From NCBI GenBank assembly GCA_963832875.1, contig CAWHWB010000012.1, positions 62,001 to 126,000 of the forward strand: DNA of 64,000 nt. The letters are read 5' to 3'. The notes under the pieces were generated by a model that worked only from the letters and a program-made list of their open reading frames with translations, was not told where the DNA came from and made no database searches. Shown piece by piece: positions 16,987 through 24,992 of the stretch (within the stretch, counting starts at the first letter, position 1; every line of letters starts with the position of its first letter). The DNA is from AP-15 sp963832875. Its GTDB lineage: Bacteria > Pseudomonadota > Alphaproteobacteria > ATCC43930 > CGMCC-115725. Made by a program: the position numbers and the translations under genes.

Positions 16987-17787
16987 CTACAAGCTCGCCA
17001 GCTTCGTATTGAGTAGATCGGTGATCAGCATCGAACCCGGCGCGTGGGTGATGCAGAAATCCGGGCGCGCCTCGGCGATTACCGCCTGCGGAGTAACGCC
17101 GCACGCCCAGAATACCGGCAATTCGCCGCCCCCAACCGGGACGCTGTCGCCGTAATCGGGCTTGGCCAGATCCTCGATGCCGATCACCGCGGGCAAGCCG
17201 ATATGAACCGGCGCACCGTGCACCGAGGGGAAACGCGAGGTGATCTGGATCGCCCGGATCGCATCGGCCGGGGCCAGCGGCCGCATCGAAACGACGAGCG
17301 GTCCCGAAAACAGGCCGGCCGGCCGGCAACGGATATTGGTGCGGTACATCGGCACGTTCGATCCGCAACTGATATGGCGCAGTTCGATCCCATCCTCGAC
17401 CAACGCCTGCTCGAACGAAAACGAGCAGCCGAGGGCGAAGCTCACCAGATCGTCGCGCCAGACATGACACAGCTCGAGCGGCTCCTCGACCAGTTCGCCC
17501 TGGCGCCAGACCCGGTATTTCGGCAGATCGGTGCGGATATCGAGGTCCTGGCCCAGGCCCGGCAGGCGCGGATCGCCCGGCTCCGAAACCGCCAGCACAG
17601 GGCAGGGCTTCGGGTTCGCCTGCGCGAAGCGCAGAAAATCATCAGCCAAGCTTTTCGGCAGAATCACCAGATTTGCCTGGACATTGCCGGCAGCCAGCCC
17701 CGCCGTGGGCCCGGAAAACTCCCCGGTCCGAATGCGCCGTCGCTCGCGCCCGCCGGCTTCGACGCCCCGATCAACTGCTGCGCTCAT
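16987..17787 (-). CDS. DUF1445 protein (YcsI/putative hydro-lyase; DGLUCY N-terminal domain homologue)
   Basis: A 266-residue DUF1445 protein, annotated in databases as putative hydro-lyase (Bacillus YcsI). Family segments are FSGPTAGLAAGNVQANLVIL, NPKPCPVLAVSEPGDP, TDLPKYRVW, WRDDLVSFALGCSFSFE, SCGSNVPMYRTNI and PVFWACGVTPQAV. The same domain forms the N-terminal half of mammalian DGLUCY, with DUF4392 as its C-terminal half. Here the two halves are neighbouring genes, so they may act together. First gene of the murL operon. The reaction of the single domain is unproven. Confidence 0.85.
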   Translation of the reverse strand: MSAAVDRGVEAGGRERRRIRTGEFSGPTAGLAAGNVQANLVILPKSLADDFLRFAQANPKPCPVLAVSEPGDPRLPGLGQDLDIRTDLPKYRVWRQGELVEEPLELCHVWRDDLVSFALGCSFSFEQALVEDGIELRHISCGSNVPMYRTNIRCRPAGLFSGPLVVSMRPLAPADAIRAIQITSRFPSVHGAPVHIGLPAVIGIEDLAKPDYGDSVPVGGGELPVFWACGVTPQAVIAEARPDFCITHAPGSMLITDLLNTKLASL

Positions 17788-17892
17788 CTGACGATCCGTG
17801 GTCTGGTCGGCAAATCTACCGCCGGACGAACGCCGCCGTCAAAGCGCGGCCTCACCCGCCGCACCCGCGTCCTCCGGCTCTTCCCTCCGCCT

Positions 17893-18081
17893 TTAATAGT
17901 GATAGTGACCGAAATATCCGCCACCGCGGAGCAGCCACAGGATCACAAGGATCAGGATGATCGCCCCAAGCACGCCGCCGATGCCGTACCCGCCGCCGCG
18001 GCTGTAATAGCCGCCCCGGTAATAGCCGAAGCCTCCGCCGAACAGGATGATCAGCAAAATTATTATCAGGATGAGGCCCAT
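17893..18081 (-). CDS. Small glycine/tyrosine-rich two-helix membrane protein (DUF3309-like)
   Basis: A 62-residue protein with two hydrophobic helices (GLILIIILLIILFGGG and GVLGAIILILVILWLL) joined by a Gly/Tyr/Arg-rich loop (GYYRGGYYSRGGGYG) and ending GHYHY. It resembles the DUF3309 type of tiny membrane proteins common in Alphaproteobacteria. A strong ribosome binding site, GGAGAG, lies 6 bases before the ATG. Function unknown. Confidence 0.7.
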   Translation of the reverse strand: MGLILIIILLIILFGGGFGYYRGGYYSRGGGYGIGGVLGAIILILVILWLLRGGGYFGHYHY

Positions 18082-18136
18082 GGCGATCTCTCCATCGCAC
18101 CGCCGTTCTCGGTCAGCCCGCCGTGCGTTGTCTAAA

Positions 18137-18394
18137 TTATAGACGCCAAGGGAGCATCTGGAAAAGTACCGAGCATGATCCGCTGCTCAAAGCCCCCCGG
18201 GGCGCGGCGGCGGGAGGATCGCGAACCGGCGGCGGCGGAGGCTCGACTGGCGGCACCGGCACCGGCTCAGGCGGTTCCTCGATCGGCCGCGGGCGATCCG
18301 GATCGGGCGGCGGCTGGGGCGGCGTGCCGGGCGGCGGATGCGGCGTCGGGCCTTGCGCCGAACGGTCGGCGGCAGGATCGATCCGGCGCGGCAT
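18137..18394 (-). CDS. Small proline-rich hypothetical protein
   Basis: An open frame of about 85 residues with a Pro-rich middle (RPIEEPPEPVPVPPVEPPPP). It lies 16 bases after glk in the same direction. Short Pro/Glu-rich proteins of this type are frequent in Alphaproteobacteria, but the last 25 residues (from GALSSGS) look unlike a conserved protein. Start ATG 18394, with a GTG at 18403 also open. It may be genuine or a GC-driven open frame. Confidence 0.4.
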   Translation of the reverse strand: MPRRIDPAADRSAQGPTPHPPPGTPPQPPPDPDRPRPIEEPPEPVPVPPVEPPPPPVRDPPAAAPRGALSSGSCSVLFQMLPWRL

Positions 18395-18410
18395 TCTTCC
18401 CACCGCCGCT

Positions 18411-19415
18411 TCAGCTCGCGAGCAGTGCGGCGCAGCCGAGAAACGCCGTCAGATTATAGGTCACGACATAGGTCGGGATCGCCGCGAGATAGGGTTCGAA
18501 CCGTCCCTTAGCCTCAAACCGGGCGCGAAACGGCAAATCGGCAAAAAAGCGCCCCAGACGCGGCACGATCCCGCCGGCAACATAGACCCCGCCGCGCGCG
18601 CCCAAGGTCAACGCCAGATTGCCCGCCATCGTGCCCAGCATCGCGCAGAACATCGTCGTTGCCGCGACGCACAGCGGGTCTTCGCCGCGCATGCCGAGGT
18701 CGGTGATCTGCGCCGCGGTATAGCCGCGTGACAGGGACCCGTCGATTTCGGCCAGGGTATTATAGAGATTGACAATCCCCGGCCCCGACAGGACCCGCTC
18801 GGCCGAAACATGGTCGAAATGCCGGCGCATATGATCGAGGACGGCGCTTTCCCTCTCGGTCGCCGGCGCCATCGTCGCATGGCCCCCTTCGCCGGTCAGA
18901 GCGACCCAACCGGTGGCGCAGACGACGAGGCCGGAAACGCCGAGCCCCGACCCCGGCCCCAGTACCGCCAGCGGCTCGCCCGGCACCGGCTTGCCGCCGC
19001 CGACCTCGCTGCGCTGGTCCGGCCCGAGCCGCGGGAGCGCCAAGGCCTGCGCGGTGAAGTCGTTGATCACCTCAAAACGGTCAAAGCCGAACCGCGATTT
19101 CAACGCAATGATTGAAAAGCTCCAGGGATGATTGGTCATCGACACGCGGTCGCCGGTGATTGCCGAAGCGATGGCGATTGCCGCTTTGCGCGGCATCGGC
19201 CATTCGCCGCGCGCGGCGAGGTAATCGGAGAGGGCGTCCCCGATCGCCGGATAATGTTCGATCGGATAACTGCGCCAATGCAGCACCTCCGCCTCGGGAG
19301 ACATCAAACCGAAGCGGGCGTTGGTGGCCCCGATGTCGCCAACCAGCCACGTTTCAGTCGCGGCGCCCGAAGCCCCCGGCAGACCAGCGCCCGGCAGGCC
19401 GCCCGCCGCTGTCAC
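18411..19415 (-). CDS. glk: Glucokinase
   Basis: ATP-dependent glucokinase of the ROK-unrelated Glk family, phosphorylating glucose to glucose 6-phosphate in the cytoplasm. Visible motifs are the phosphate-binding GDIGATNARFG at about residues 26-36, FEVINDFTAQALALP, GPGSGLGVSGLV and TGEGGHATMAP. The GTG start at 19415 overlaps the otsA stop (GTGA), which makes a tightly coupled otsA-glk pair. An in-frame ATG at 19463 lies inside otsA and is unlikely. Glucose released from trehalose, or by the GH63-like enzyme elsewhere in the window, could feed this step, and glucose 6-phosphate is a substrate of OtsA. Confidence 0.9.
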   Translation of the reverse strand: MTAAGGLPGAGLPGASGAATETWLVGDIGATNARFGLMSPEAEVLHWRSYPIEHYPAIGDALSDYLAARGEWPMPRKAAIAIASAITGDRVSMTNHPWSFSIIALKSRFGFDRFEVINDFTAQALALPRLGPDQRSEVGGGKPVPGEPLAVLGPGSGLGVSGLVVCATGWVALTGEGGHATMAPATERESAVLDHMRRHFDHVSAERVLSGPGIVNLYNTLAEIDGSLSRGYTAAQITDLGMRGEDPLCVAATTMFCAMLGTMAGNLALTLGARGGVYVAGGIVPRLGRFFADLPFRARFEAKGRFEPYLAAIPTYVVTYNLTAFLGCAALLAS

Positions 19416-20884
19416 GGTTGTTCGCCGCTCGCCGCCAGGGCGGCGACAAAATTCTCGCGCCACCAGGTGATGTCGTTGCGTTCAATGGTTGCCATCATCG
19501 CCGTCCAGCGCTCCTTGCGTTCGCCGAGCGACATGGTCAGCCCTTGCCGCATGGCCTCGGCCATACCCTCGATGTCGTGGGGGTTGACCAGCACCGCCTC
19601 CCCCAACTCCTGGGCCGCGCCGGCGAAGCAGGACAGCACCAGCACGCCTGGGTCCGCCGCCGGTTGCGAGGCGACATATTCCTTGGCGACCAAATTCATG
19701 CCGTCGCGCAACGGCGTGACCAACCCGATTCGGCTCGCCCGAAAGAACCCGGTCAATATCCGGTGGTTGAAGCTCTTATTGATGTAGCGCAACGGCGTCC
19801 AGTCGAATTCGCCGTAGCGGCTGTTGATGTTGCCGGCCGAGGCGGCGAGAATGCGACGGATCTGCTGATATTCCGGGACTTCAGAGCGCGAGGACGGGGC
19901 GATCTGCATGAAAACGATGCGGCCCCGCGTGTCCTGGTGGTTTTCGAGCAATTTGGCGAAGGCCTGGAACCGGGCCGGCAGACCCTTCGAGTAGTCGAGC
20001 CGATCCACCCCGATCATCAAGGTCCGCTGGCCGAGGCTCTGCCCCAGCCGCCGCATCTGCCGGGTTCCGTCGGCTGCCGCCGCCTGAGTCGCGACGGCGG
20101 TGACGTCGATCCCGATTGGAAAGACCTGGGCTCGCACGATCCGGCCGAAGGCCCGCAGCACGCCGTGCCCGAAATCCTCCGCCCCGGCCCAGCGGATCAG
20201 ATAATCGCAAAAGCCATGAAGGTCCGATTTGGTCTGGAAGCCGACGAGATCGTAGGCGCACAGCGCCTCGACGAGGTCGCGATGGCAGGGGAGCACGCGC
20301 AGCAACTCGGCCGGCGGAAACGGCGTGTGCAGGAAAAAGCCGATCGGCTGGCCGCTGTCGAGACGGCGCAGTTCGCGACCGAGCGGGATTAGATGATAAT
20401 CGTGGACCCAGACCAGGTCCTCGGGCCGCAGTAGCGGCGCCAATGCCCGCGCGAACAGGCGGTTGACTCGCAGATAACCCGCCAAATCGCGCCGCGAATA
20501 TTCCACCAGCGAGCCGCGGTAATGAAACAGCGGCCACAGCACCCGATTGGCGAACCCGAGATAATATTCCTCGAAATCGTCCCTCGACAGGTCCAGCGTG
20601 GCGAAAGTGAGCGGGCCGCGCGCGGTCACCGCCGGTGCGGTGTCGGCCGCGTCCACGACCTCTCCGCTCCAGCCGAACCAGACGCCGCCGCTGTTTTCGA
20701 GTGCGGCGCGGATCGCGACCGCAAGACCGCCCGAATCCGGCTTTCCGCTATCGACTGCGACCCGATTAGAGACGACGACCAGCCGGCGATTTGCTGCGGC
20801 ATCCCGTTGCAGGATCGGCTCGGCCCCCCGGACCCGCTCGGCCGCACCCGATGCGCCGGCGGCAACGCCATCTCCCTGCATCAT
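19412..20884 (-). CDS. otsA: Alpha,alpha-trehalose-phosphate synthase (UDP-forming)
   Basis: GT20 family enzyme making trehalose 6-phosphate from UDP-glucose and glucose 6-phosphate, usually for osmotic and desiccation protection. Visible motifs are LVVVSNRVAVDSG near the N-terminus, WFGWSGEV, LVWVHDYHLIPLG, GVDRLDYSKGLPAR and RDGMNLVAKEYVA. The reading frame is open upstream to 21091, but ATG 20884 has a GGGGAC ribosome binding site and gives 490 residues, near the family length. It follows otsB after 70 bases and overlaps glk. Confidence 0.93.
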   Translation of the reverse strand: MMQGDGVAAGASGAAERVRGAEPILQRDAAANRRLVVVSNRVAVDSGKPDSGGLAVAIRAALENSGGVWFGWSGEVVDAADTAPAVTARGPLTFATLDLSRDDFEEYYLGFANRVLWPLFHYRGSLVEYSRRDLAGYLRVNRLFARALAPLLRPEDLVWVHDYHLIPLGRELRRLDSGQPIGFFLHTPFPPAELLRVLPCHRDLVEALCAYDLVGFQTKSDLHGFCDYLIRWAGAEDFGHGVLRAFGRIVRAQVFPIGIDVTAVATQAAAADGTRQMRRLGQSLGQRTLMIGVDRLDYSKGLPARFQAFAKLLENHQDTRGRIVFMQIAPSSRSEVPEYQQIRRILAASAGNINSRYGEFDWTPLRYINKSFNHRILTGFFRASRIGLVTPLRDGMNLVAKEYVASQPAADPGVLVLSCFAGAAQELGEAVLVNPHDIEGMAEAMRQGLTMSLGERKERWTAMMATIERNDITWWRENFVAALAASGEQP

Positions 20885-20954
20885 GCTTGTCCCCGCTTTT
20901 TGTTCGGTTGCTGAACACCGCCGGTCGTAAAATGTTCCCGCAGAGCCTTGATTC

Positions 20955-21803
20955 CTAAGCCGTCTCTTCACCTCCCGCAAGCCAGGCCAGGACGGCAGCG
21001 ACTGAGGGCAAAGCGTAGCATGCAGCTGTTTCGGCAGAGCGCCCGACCCGGATCGCCACTCCTCGACGGCGGTTGATTTCAGCGAACCCATCCTCGTCGG
21101 TCATATCATCGCCGACAAACGCCGGGCGTCGTCCGAAAAATGGCGGCTCACTGAGAAAGGCGGCGATCGTTTTCCCCTTATCGGCTCCGCGGGGCTGGAA
21201 TTCGACGACCATCTTGCCGGCGATCAGTCGCAGCGCCGCCCCCGCCTCGTGCTGCAGAGCCTTGGCGAGGATGCAGATTTCATCGGCACGTTCCGGCGCG
21301 TTGCGGTAATGCAGCGCCAGGGTCAGGCCTTTGTCTTCGAGAATGAGGCCGCCTCCCTCGCCGGCGAGCGCGGCGAGCGGAGGTCGGATGCGATCGAGAG
21401 CGGCCGCGGCGGCAGGGTCGTTTCGATGGTCGAGCGTACCATCCACCCGCCTGCGCTCGATTCCATGCAATCCCCCGGCAGCGCCGCGCCACGGCCGGAA
21501 CAACTGATCGAGCTCGTGCAGCGGGCGGCCGCTGACCAGCGCCAGCGCGCCACCTCGCTGCCGCGCCGCCTGGCAAAGCAGGCCCGGCAGTGCGGACGGG
21601 ACTTGGACGCGATCGGGGCGCTCGGCGATTTCCAGCAGGGTTCCATCGACATCGAGAAACAGCGCCGTGCGGGAATCGAGCGCAGGAGGGACCGACAGGA
21701 ACCCCGGAAGTCGTTCGATCGTCAAAAATCCGTCCCTTGTGCGTCGCACATGAAGCCTCGGTCGAACGTCGCCTAACTCGCTGATCTGGGCTGGAATCTC
21801 CAA
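20955..21803 (-). CDS. otsB: Trehalose-6-phosphate phosphatase
   Basis: HAD-superfamily phosphatase that removes the phosphate from trehalose 6-phosphate. Motif I is FLDVDGTLLEIAE, motif II ALVSGRPL and motif IV GDDMTDEDGF, and the cap carries GLHGIERR. The N-terminal extension before the HAD domain is about 45 residues, somewhat longer than in E. coli OtsB, so a later start cannot be excluded. First gene of the leftward otsB-otsA-glk operon. Confidence 0.9.
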   Translation of the reverse strand: MEIPAQISELGDVRPRLHVRRTRDGFLTIERLPGFLSVPPALDSRTALFLDVDGTLLEIAERPDRVQVPSALPGLLCQAARQRGGALALVSGRPLHELDQLFRPWRGAAGGLHGIERRRVDGTLDHRNDPAAAAALDRIRPPLAALAGEGGGLILEDKGLTLALHYRNAPERADEICILAKALQHEAGAALRLIAGKMVVEFQPRGADKGKTIAAFLSEPPFFGRRPAFVGDDMTDEDGFAEINRRRGVAIRVGRSAETAACYALPSVAAVLAWLAGGEETA

Positions 21804-21831
21804 CGATGCCAGAGGTTTCGAAAAAACCGAC

Positions 21832-21859
21832 TTGACATCGCGGCGAAACGCATTAGATT
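21832..21859 (+). promoter_or_regulatory. sigma70-type promoter of the candidate sRNA
   Basis: TTGACA at 21832-21837 matches the -35 consensus exactly, and TAGATT at 21854-21859 is a near-consensus -10 with a 16-base spacer. It points right, toward a Rho-independent terminator only about 70 bases downstream, with no convincing coding frame in between. Confidence 0.6.
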
Positions 21860-21865
21860 GTGCAG

Positions 21866-21959
21866 TGCGGTAGCGATCGCCGGTTGTGGTCTTACCGTAC
21901 GTCTTCTAGGCGTTTCCTCCCTAAACTTGGGCCGCGCTCTGTTGCGGCCCAATTTTTTT
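21866..21959 (+). ncRNA. Candidate small RNA, suhB/MmgR (alpha-r8)-like, antisense to the end of phhA
   Basis: A promoter at 21832-21859 and a strong terminator at 21927-21959 define a transcript of roughly 90 nt. Just before the terminator it carries an unpaired CCTCCC (21916-21921), an anti-Shine-Dalgarno-like stretch followed by TAAACTTGGG. This layout resembles the alphaproteobacterial suhB/MmgR family, but the family assignment is from memory of its general form and needs a covariance search. The transcript is complementary to the 3' end of phhA, so it could also affect that mRNA. The promoter and terminator are directly visible; function is inference. Confidence 0.55.
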
Positions 21960-22791
21960 GCCCGGCGCCAGCGCCGCCCGCGGCGACAAATTGCCGTTCC
22001 CCGCCCAGCACCGCGTCGGGCTCCAGGTCGGGCAAGGCCGCGAGCTCGCGGTAAATCGGGGCGAAATCGGGCCGGGTCGCCTCGAACAGCTGGGCGAAAT
22101 CGTCAATCACGAAATAAGTGTCCTGAAACCGGTCGATGCAATAGCGCGTGCGCATGATTCGGCGCAGGTCGAACGCCAGGCGATGCGGATGCGGATCGTC
22201 GAGGCAATAAACCGATTCGCCGGCCGACGACAAAATTCCCGAGCCGTAGATGCGCAGCCCCGCCGAGGTCGCGATCAGCCCGAACTCGACCGTATACCAA
22301 TAGAGCCGCGCCAGGCGCTGCAGATGCCCCAGCCCCTGCGCCTTCAGCCCGCCCTCGCCATAGGCCTGCAGGTAATCGGCGAAGACCGGGTTCATCAGCA
22401 GCGGCACATGACCACAGATATCGTGGAAAACGTCGGGCTCCTGAAGGTAGTCGAGCTGGTCGCGCCGCCTGATGAAGCAGGTCGACGGAAAGCGGCGACG
22501 CGCCAGATGGCCAAAAAACACCGCATCAGGCACCAGACCCGGCACTGCCACGATCCGCCACCCGGTCTTACGATCGAGGGCATCGCTCAGCCCGCGAAAA
22601 TCCGGAATACCGCCCGCGGCGACACCGAGCGCGCTGAGCCCGTCGAGATATTCGCCGCAAGCCCGCCCGACGAGCAGCCTCTGCTGACGCTCAAACAAGA
22701 GCCGCCAGACCGCGTGCTGCTCCTCACCGTAGCCCCGCCAATCCTGCTCGGTCGTAAAATCGCGGGCCGCCTCCGGTTCGGTCTCGCTCAT
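21892..22791 (-). CDS. phhA: Phenylalanine 4-monooxygenase
   Basis: Bacterial iron- and pterin-dependent phenylalanine hydroxylase, converting Phe to Tyr, 299 residues. The catalytic core shows PDVFHDICGHVPLL with the two iron-binding His, and WYTVEFGLI with the Glu ligand, followed by YGSGILSSAGE. The last 25 or so residues (from GAGQKNWAATERG) are encoded opposite the candidate sRNA terminator, so this tail is probably not conserved. No pterin carbinolamine dehydratase is adjacent. Confidence 0.92.
   Translation of the reverse strand: MSETEPEAARDFTTEQDWRGYGEEQHAVWRLLFERQQRLLVGRACGEYLDGLSALGVAAGGIPDFRGLSDALDRKTGWRIVAVPGLVPDAVFFGHLARRRFPSTCFIRRRDQLDYLQEPDVFHDICGHVPLLMNPVFADYLQAYGEGGLKAQGLGHLQRLARLYWYTVEFGLIATSAGLRIYGSGILSSAGESVYCLDDPHPHRLAFDLRRIMRTRYCIDRFQDTYFVIDDFAQLFEATRPDFAPIYRELAALPDLEPDAVLGGERQFVAAGGAGAGQKNWAATERGPSLGRKRLEDVR
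21927..21959 (+). terminator. Rho-independent terminator of the candidate sRNA
   Basis: Nine-base-pair stem TTGGGCCGC / GCGGCCCAA (21927-21935 and 21944-21952) with an 8-base loop, followed directly by seven T residues (21953-21959). It works on the plus strand; on the minus strand it lies inside the end of phhA. Confidence 0.8.
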
Positions 22792-22873
22792 CGGCCTCTC
22801 CGCGCTCGCCCCCTGTTCAAATGAGGATCGCCCGAGGACGTATCAATTGTCCGCGGCAAGGCTGCGCCGGTGT

Positions 22874-23746
22874 TTAGCCGGCAACGCCGGTCAGGCACTC
22901 CTGCGCGGCAAGGCTCAGCCGGCGGATCATTTCGGCCATATCCGCGGCGAGCCGCTCGAAACACGGCTTTCGCCGGTAGCTGCGCTCGTCCATGTAGAGC
23001 GCGCGGTTGATCTCGATCTGCAACGCGTGGCGGCGTCGGTGCGGGTCGCCGTAATGATCGGTAGTGAACCCGCCCGCGTAGGGCGCATTGATCGCCACGG
23101 CGAAGCCGCGACCGGCGAGAAAGCAGCGTGCGGCATCGAGGATTGCCGGGGCGCAGGCGGCCCCATGGCAATCGCCAAGAACGATGTCGACCCCGTCGGC
23201 TCCGCACGCCGGGCCGGCAGCCGACGGCATCGAATGGCAATCGATCAGCAGGTAGCCGCCGAACAGCGCCTCGGTCTCTTCGACCAGCCGGCGCAGCGCC
23301 TGGTGATAGGGCCGATAGAGGCCTTCGATGCGGCGCCGCGCCTCGGCGAAGCACAGCTTGTGAGTGTAAATCTCCTCCCCGCTGGCGACGATCCGGGCGA
23401 TCGTGCCCAAACCCATCCGCACCCGCGGCGAGCCGGCGTTGACGAATTCCGGCAGCGCGTCGGAGAACATCGCCGGGTCGAGCTCATAGGCTTCGCGATT
23501 GACGTCGAGATAAGCGCGCGGGAACCGCGCCGACAACAGCGGCGCACCGAGACCCGGTGCGGCCGCGAACAGCTCGTCGACAAAGCTGTCCTCCGACCTC
23601 CGCAGCGACACCGCGTCGAGCCGCGAGGCGGCAACGAACTCGGCCGGGTAATCAGCGCCGCTGTGCGGCGAGGACAGGATCAGCGGCAGCCTCTCCGAGC
23701 CCGGCCGCTGCAAATCGAAAATAGCGCACGAAAGTTCGCCGTCCAT
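22874..23746 (-). CDS. N-formylglutamate amidohydrolase family protein
   Basis: A 290-residue FGase-family zinc hydrolase. Visible features are LILSSPHSGADYP near the N-terminus (zinc ligand His), FPRAYLDVNR, LLIDCHSMPS, DIVLGDCHG, INAPYAGGFTTDHYG and ALQIEINRALYMDE. The classical HutG-type enzyme hydrolyses N-formyl-L-glutamate to glutamate and formate in histidine degradation, but no hut genes are nearby, so a different N-acyl substrate is possible. It lies upstream of phhA in the same direction with an 82-base gap. Confidence 0.85.
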   Translation of the reverse strand: MDGELSCAIFDLQRPGSERLPLILSSPHSGADYPAEFVAASRLDAVSLRRSEDSFVDELFAAAPGLGAPLLSARFPRAYLDVNREAYELDPAMFSDALPEFVNAGSPRVRMGLGTIARIVASGEEIYTHKLCFAEARRRIEGLYRPYHQALRRLVEETEALFGGYLLIDCHSMPSAAGPACGADGVDIVLGDCHGAACAPAILDAARCFLAGRGFAVAINAPYAGGFTTDHYGDPHRRRHALQIEINRALYMDERSYRRKPCFERLAADMAEMIRRLSLAAQECLTGVAG

Positions 23747-23902
23747 GCCCCAAGCTTAGTGCGCGGCCGCAGGGCTGTCATCAGTGCGAAGCCCGTCGAC
23801 CGCTCCAAATTTCCGCGCAAAATGGGCGGCTCCCGCTAGATTGGATCGCATGCTCGCGGCTGTCTCGCCGCGCGACGACCACGCTACCCGAAGAGGACGA
23901 CG

Positions 23903-24883
23903 ATGCAGCGCCGCAAACTCGGTAAATTGGAGGTTTCCGCAATCGGCCTCGGTTGCGCGACGATGACCCCGTTTTATGGCGAACCCGATCCGGCGGCGGC
24001 GATGGCGACCCTGGAGCGCGCCGCTGAGCTCGGCGTCGATCTCCTCGACACCTCCGACGCCTATGGCCAGGGCCGCAATGAAGAGCTGATCGCCCGTGTC
24101 CTCAAAGGCCGCCGCGACAGATACGTGGTGGCAAGCAAATTTGGCAATATGGGTCGCAATCCCGACGGGTCGGCGGCCGGCGAGGGAAGGCCGGAATACG
24201 TGCGGTTCGCTTGCGAGCGGAGCCTCGCGCGGCTCGGGATCGACATCATCGACCTTTATTACATCCACCGTGTCGATCCGAGGGTGCCAATCGAGGACAC
24301 GGTGGGCGCGATGGGCGAACTCGTGCGCGAGGGCAAGGTCCGGTTTCTCGGCATCTCGGAAGCCGGCGCGGAAACCATCCGTCGTGCCCACGTTGTCCAT
24401 CCGATCAGCGCCGTGCAGATCGAATATTCGCTGTGGTCGCGCGACGTTGAGGCCCGCATTCTGCCGCTCTGCCAACAGCTCGGGATCGGCTTTGTCGCAT
24501 ACAGCCCGCTCGGCCGCGGCTTTCTAACCGGGGCGGTCACTGTGCCGGGCGATCTCGCCGCCAACGATGCCCGCCGCCATATGCCGCGCTTCGAACGCGA
24601 GAATTTGCAACACAACCTCGATCTGGTCGACGAATTGCGGCGGCTTGCGGCGACCGCGCGCTGCACCACGGCGCAGCTGGCGATCGCCTGGGTCCTGTCG
24701 CGCGGCGATCACGTCGTTCCGATCCCCGGCACCAGCCACCACGATCGGCTCGAGGAAAACGCCGCGGCGGCCGACATGATCCTTTCGCCGGCGACACTGC
24801 AGGCGCTCGACGATATTTTCCGCCCGGGCGCCGCCGCCGGGGCGCGCTATCCCGAGGCTTATGCCAAGACTCTCGGGATTTAG
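23903..24883 (+). CDS. Aldo/keto reductase
   Basis: A 326-residue NADPH-dependent aldo/keto reductase of the AKR13-like type. The catalytic tetrad is visible: Asp and Tyr in LLDTSDAYG, Lys in VASKFGN and His in YYIHRVDP. Further family marks are QIEYSLWSRDVE, YSPLGRGFLTG and the cofactor-binding PIPGTSHHDRLEEN. The substrate is not predictable. Start ATG 23903 follows GAGGACGACG. Confidence 0.9.
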   Translation: MQRRKLGKLEVSAIGLGCATMTPFYGEPDPAAAMATLERAAELGVDLLDTSDAYGQGRNEELIARVLKGRRDRYVVASKFGNMGRNPDGSAAGEGRPEYVRFACERSLARLGIDIIDLYYIHRVDPRVPIEDTVGAMGELVREGKVRFLGISEAGAETIRRAHVVHPISAVQIEYSLWSRDVEARILPLCQQLGIGFVAYSPLGRGFLTGAVTVPGDLAANDARRHMPRFERENLQHNLDLVDELRRLAATARCTTAQLAIAWVLSRGDHVVPIPGTSHHDRLEENAAAADMILSPATLQALDDIFRPGAAAGARYPEAYAKTLGI

Positions 24884-24992
24884 GCCCAAGGCAGCGGGGG
24901 AGTTCGTCGCCGAGGAATGGGTTCCTGCTTTCGTGGGCATGACCTAGGGTGAGAGCGAATATAAACTTACGCACAACAAGGGAATTTTCCCG

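Noticed and set aside
24905..24955. Possible degenerate palindromic repeat after the aldo/keto reductase gene
   Set aside because: Arms are too imperfect to support by eye.
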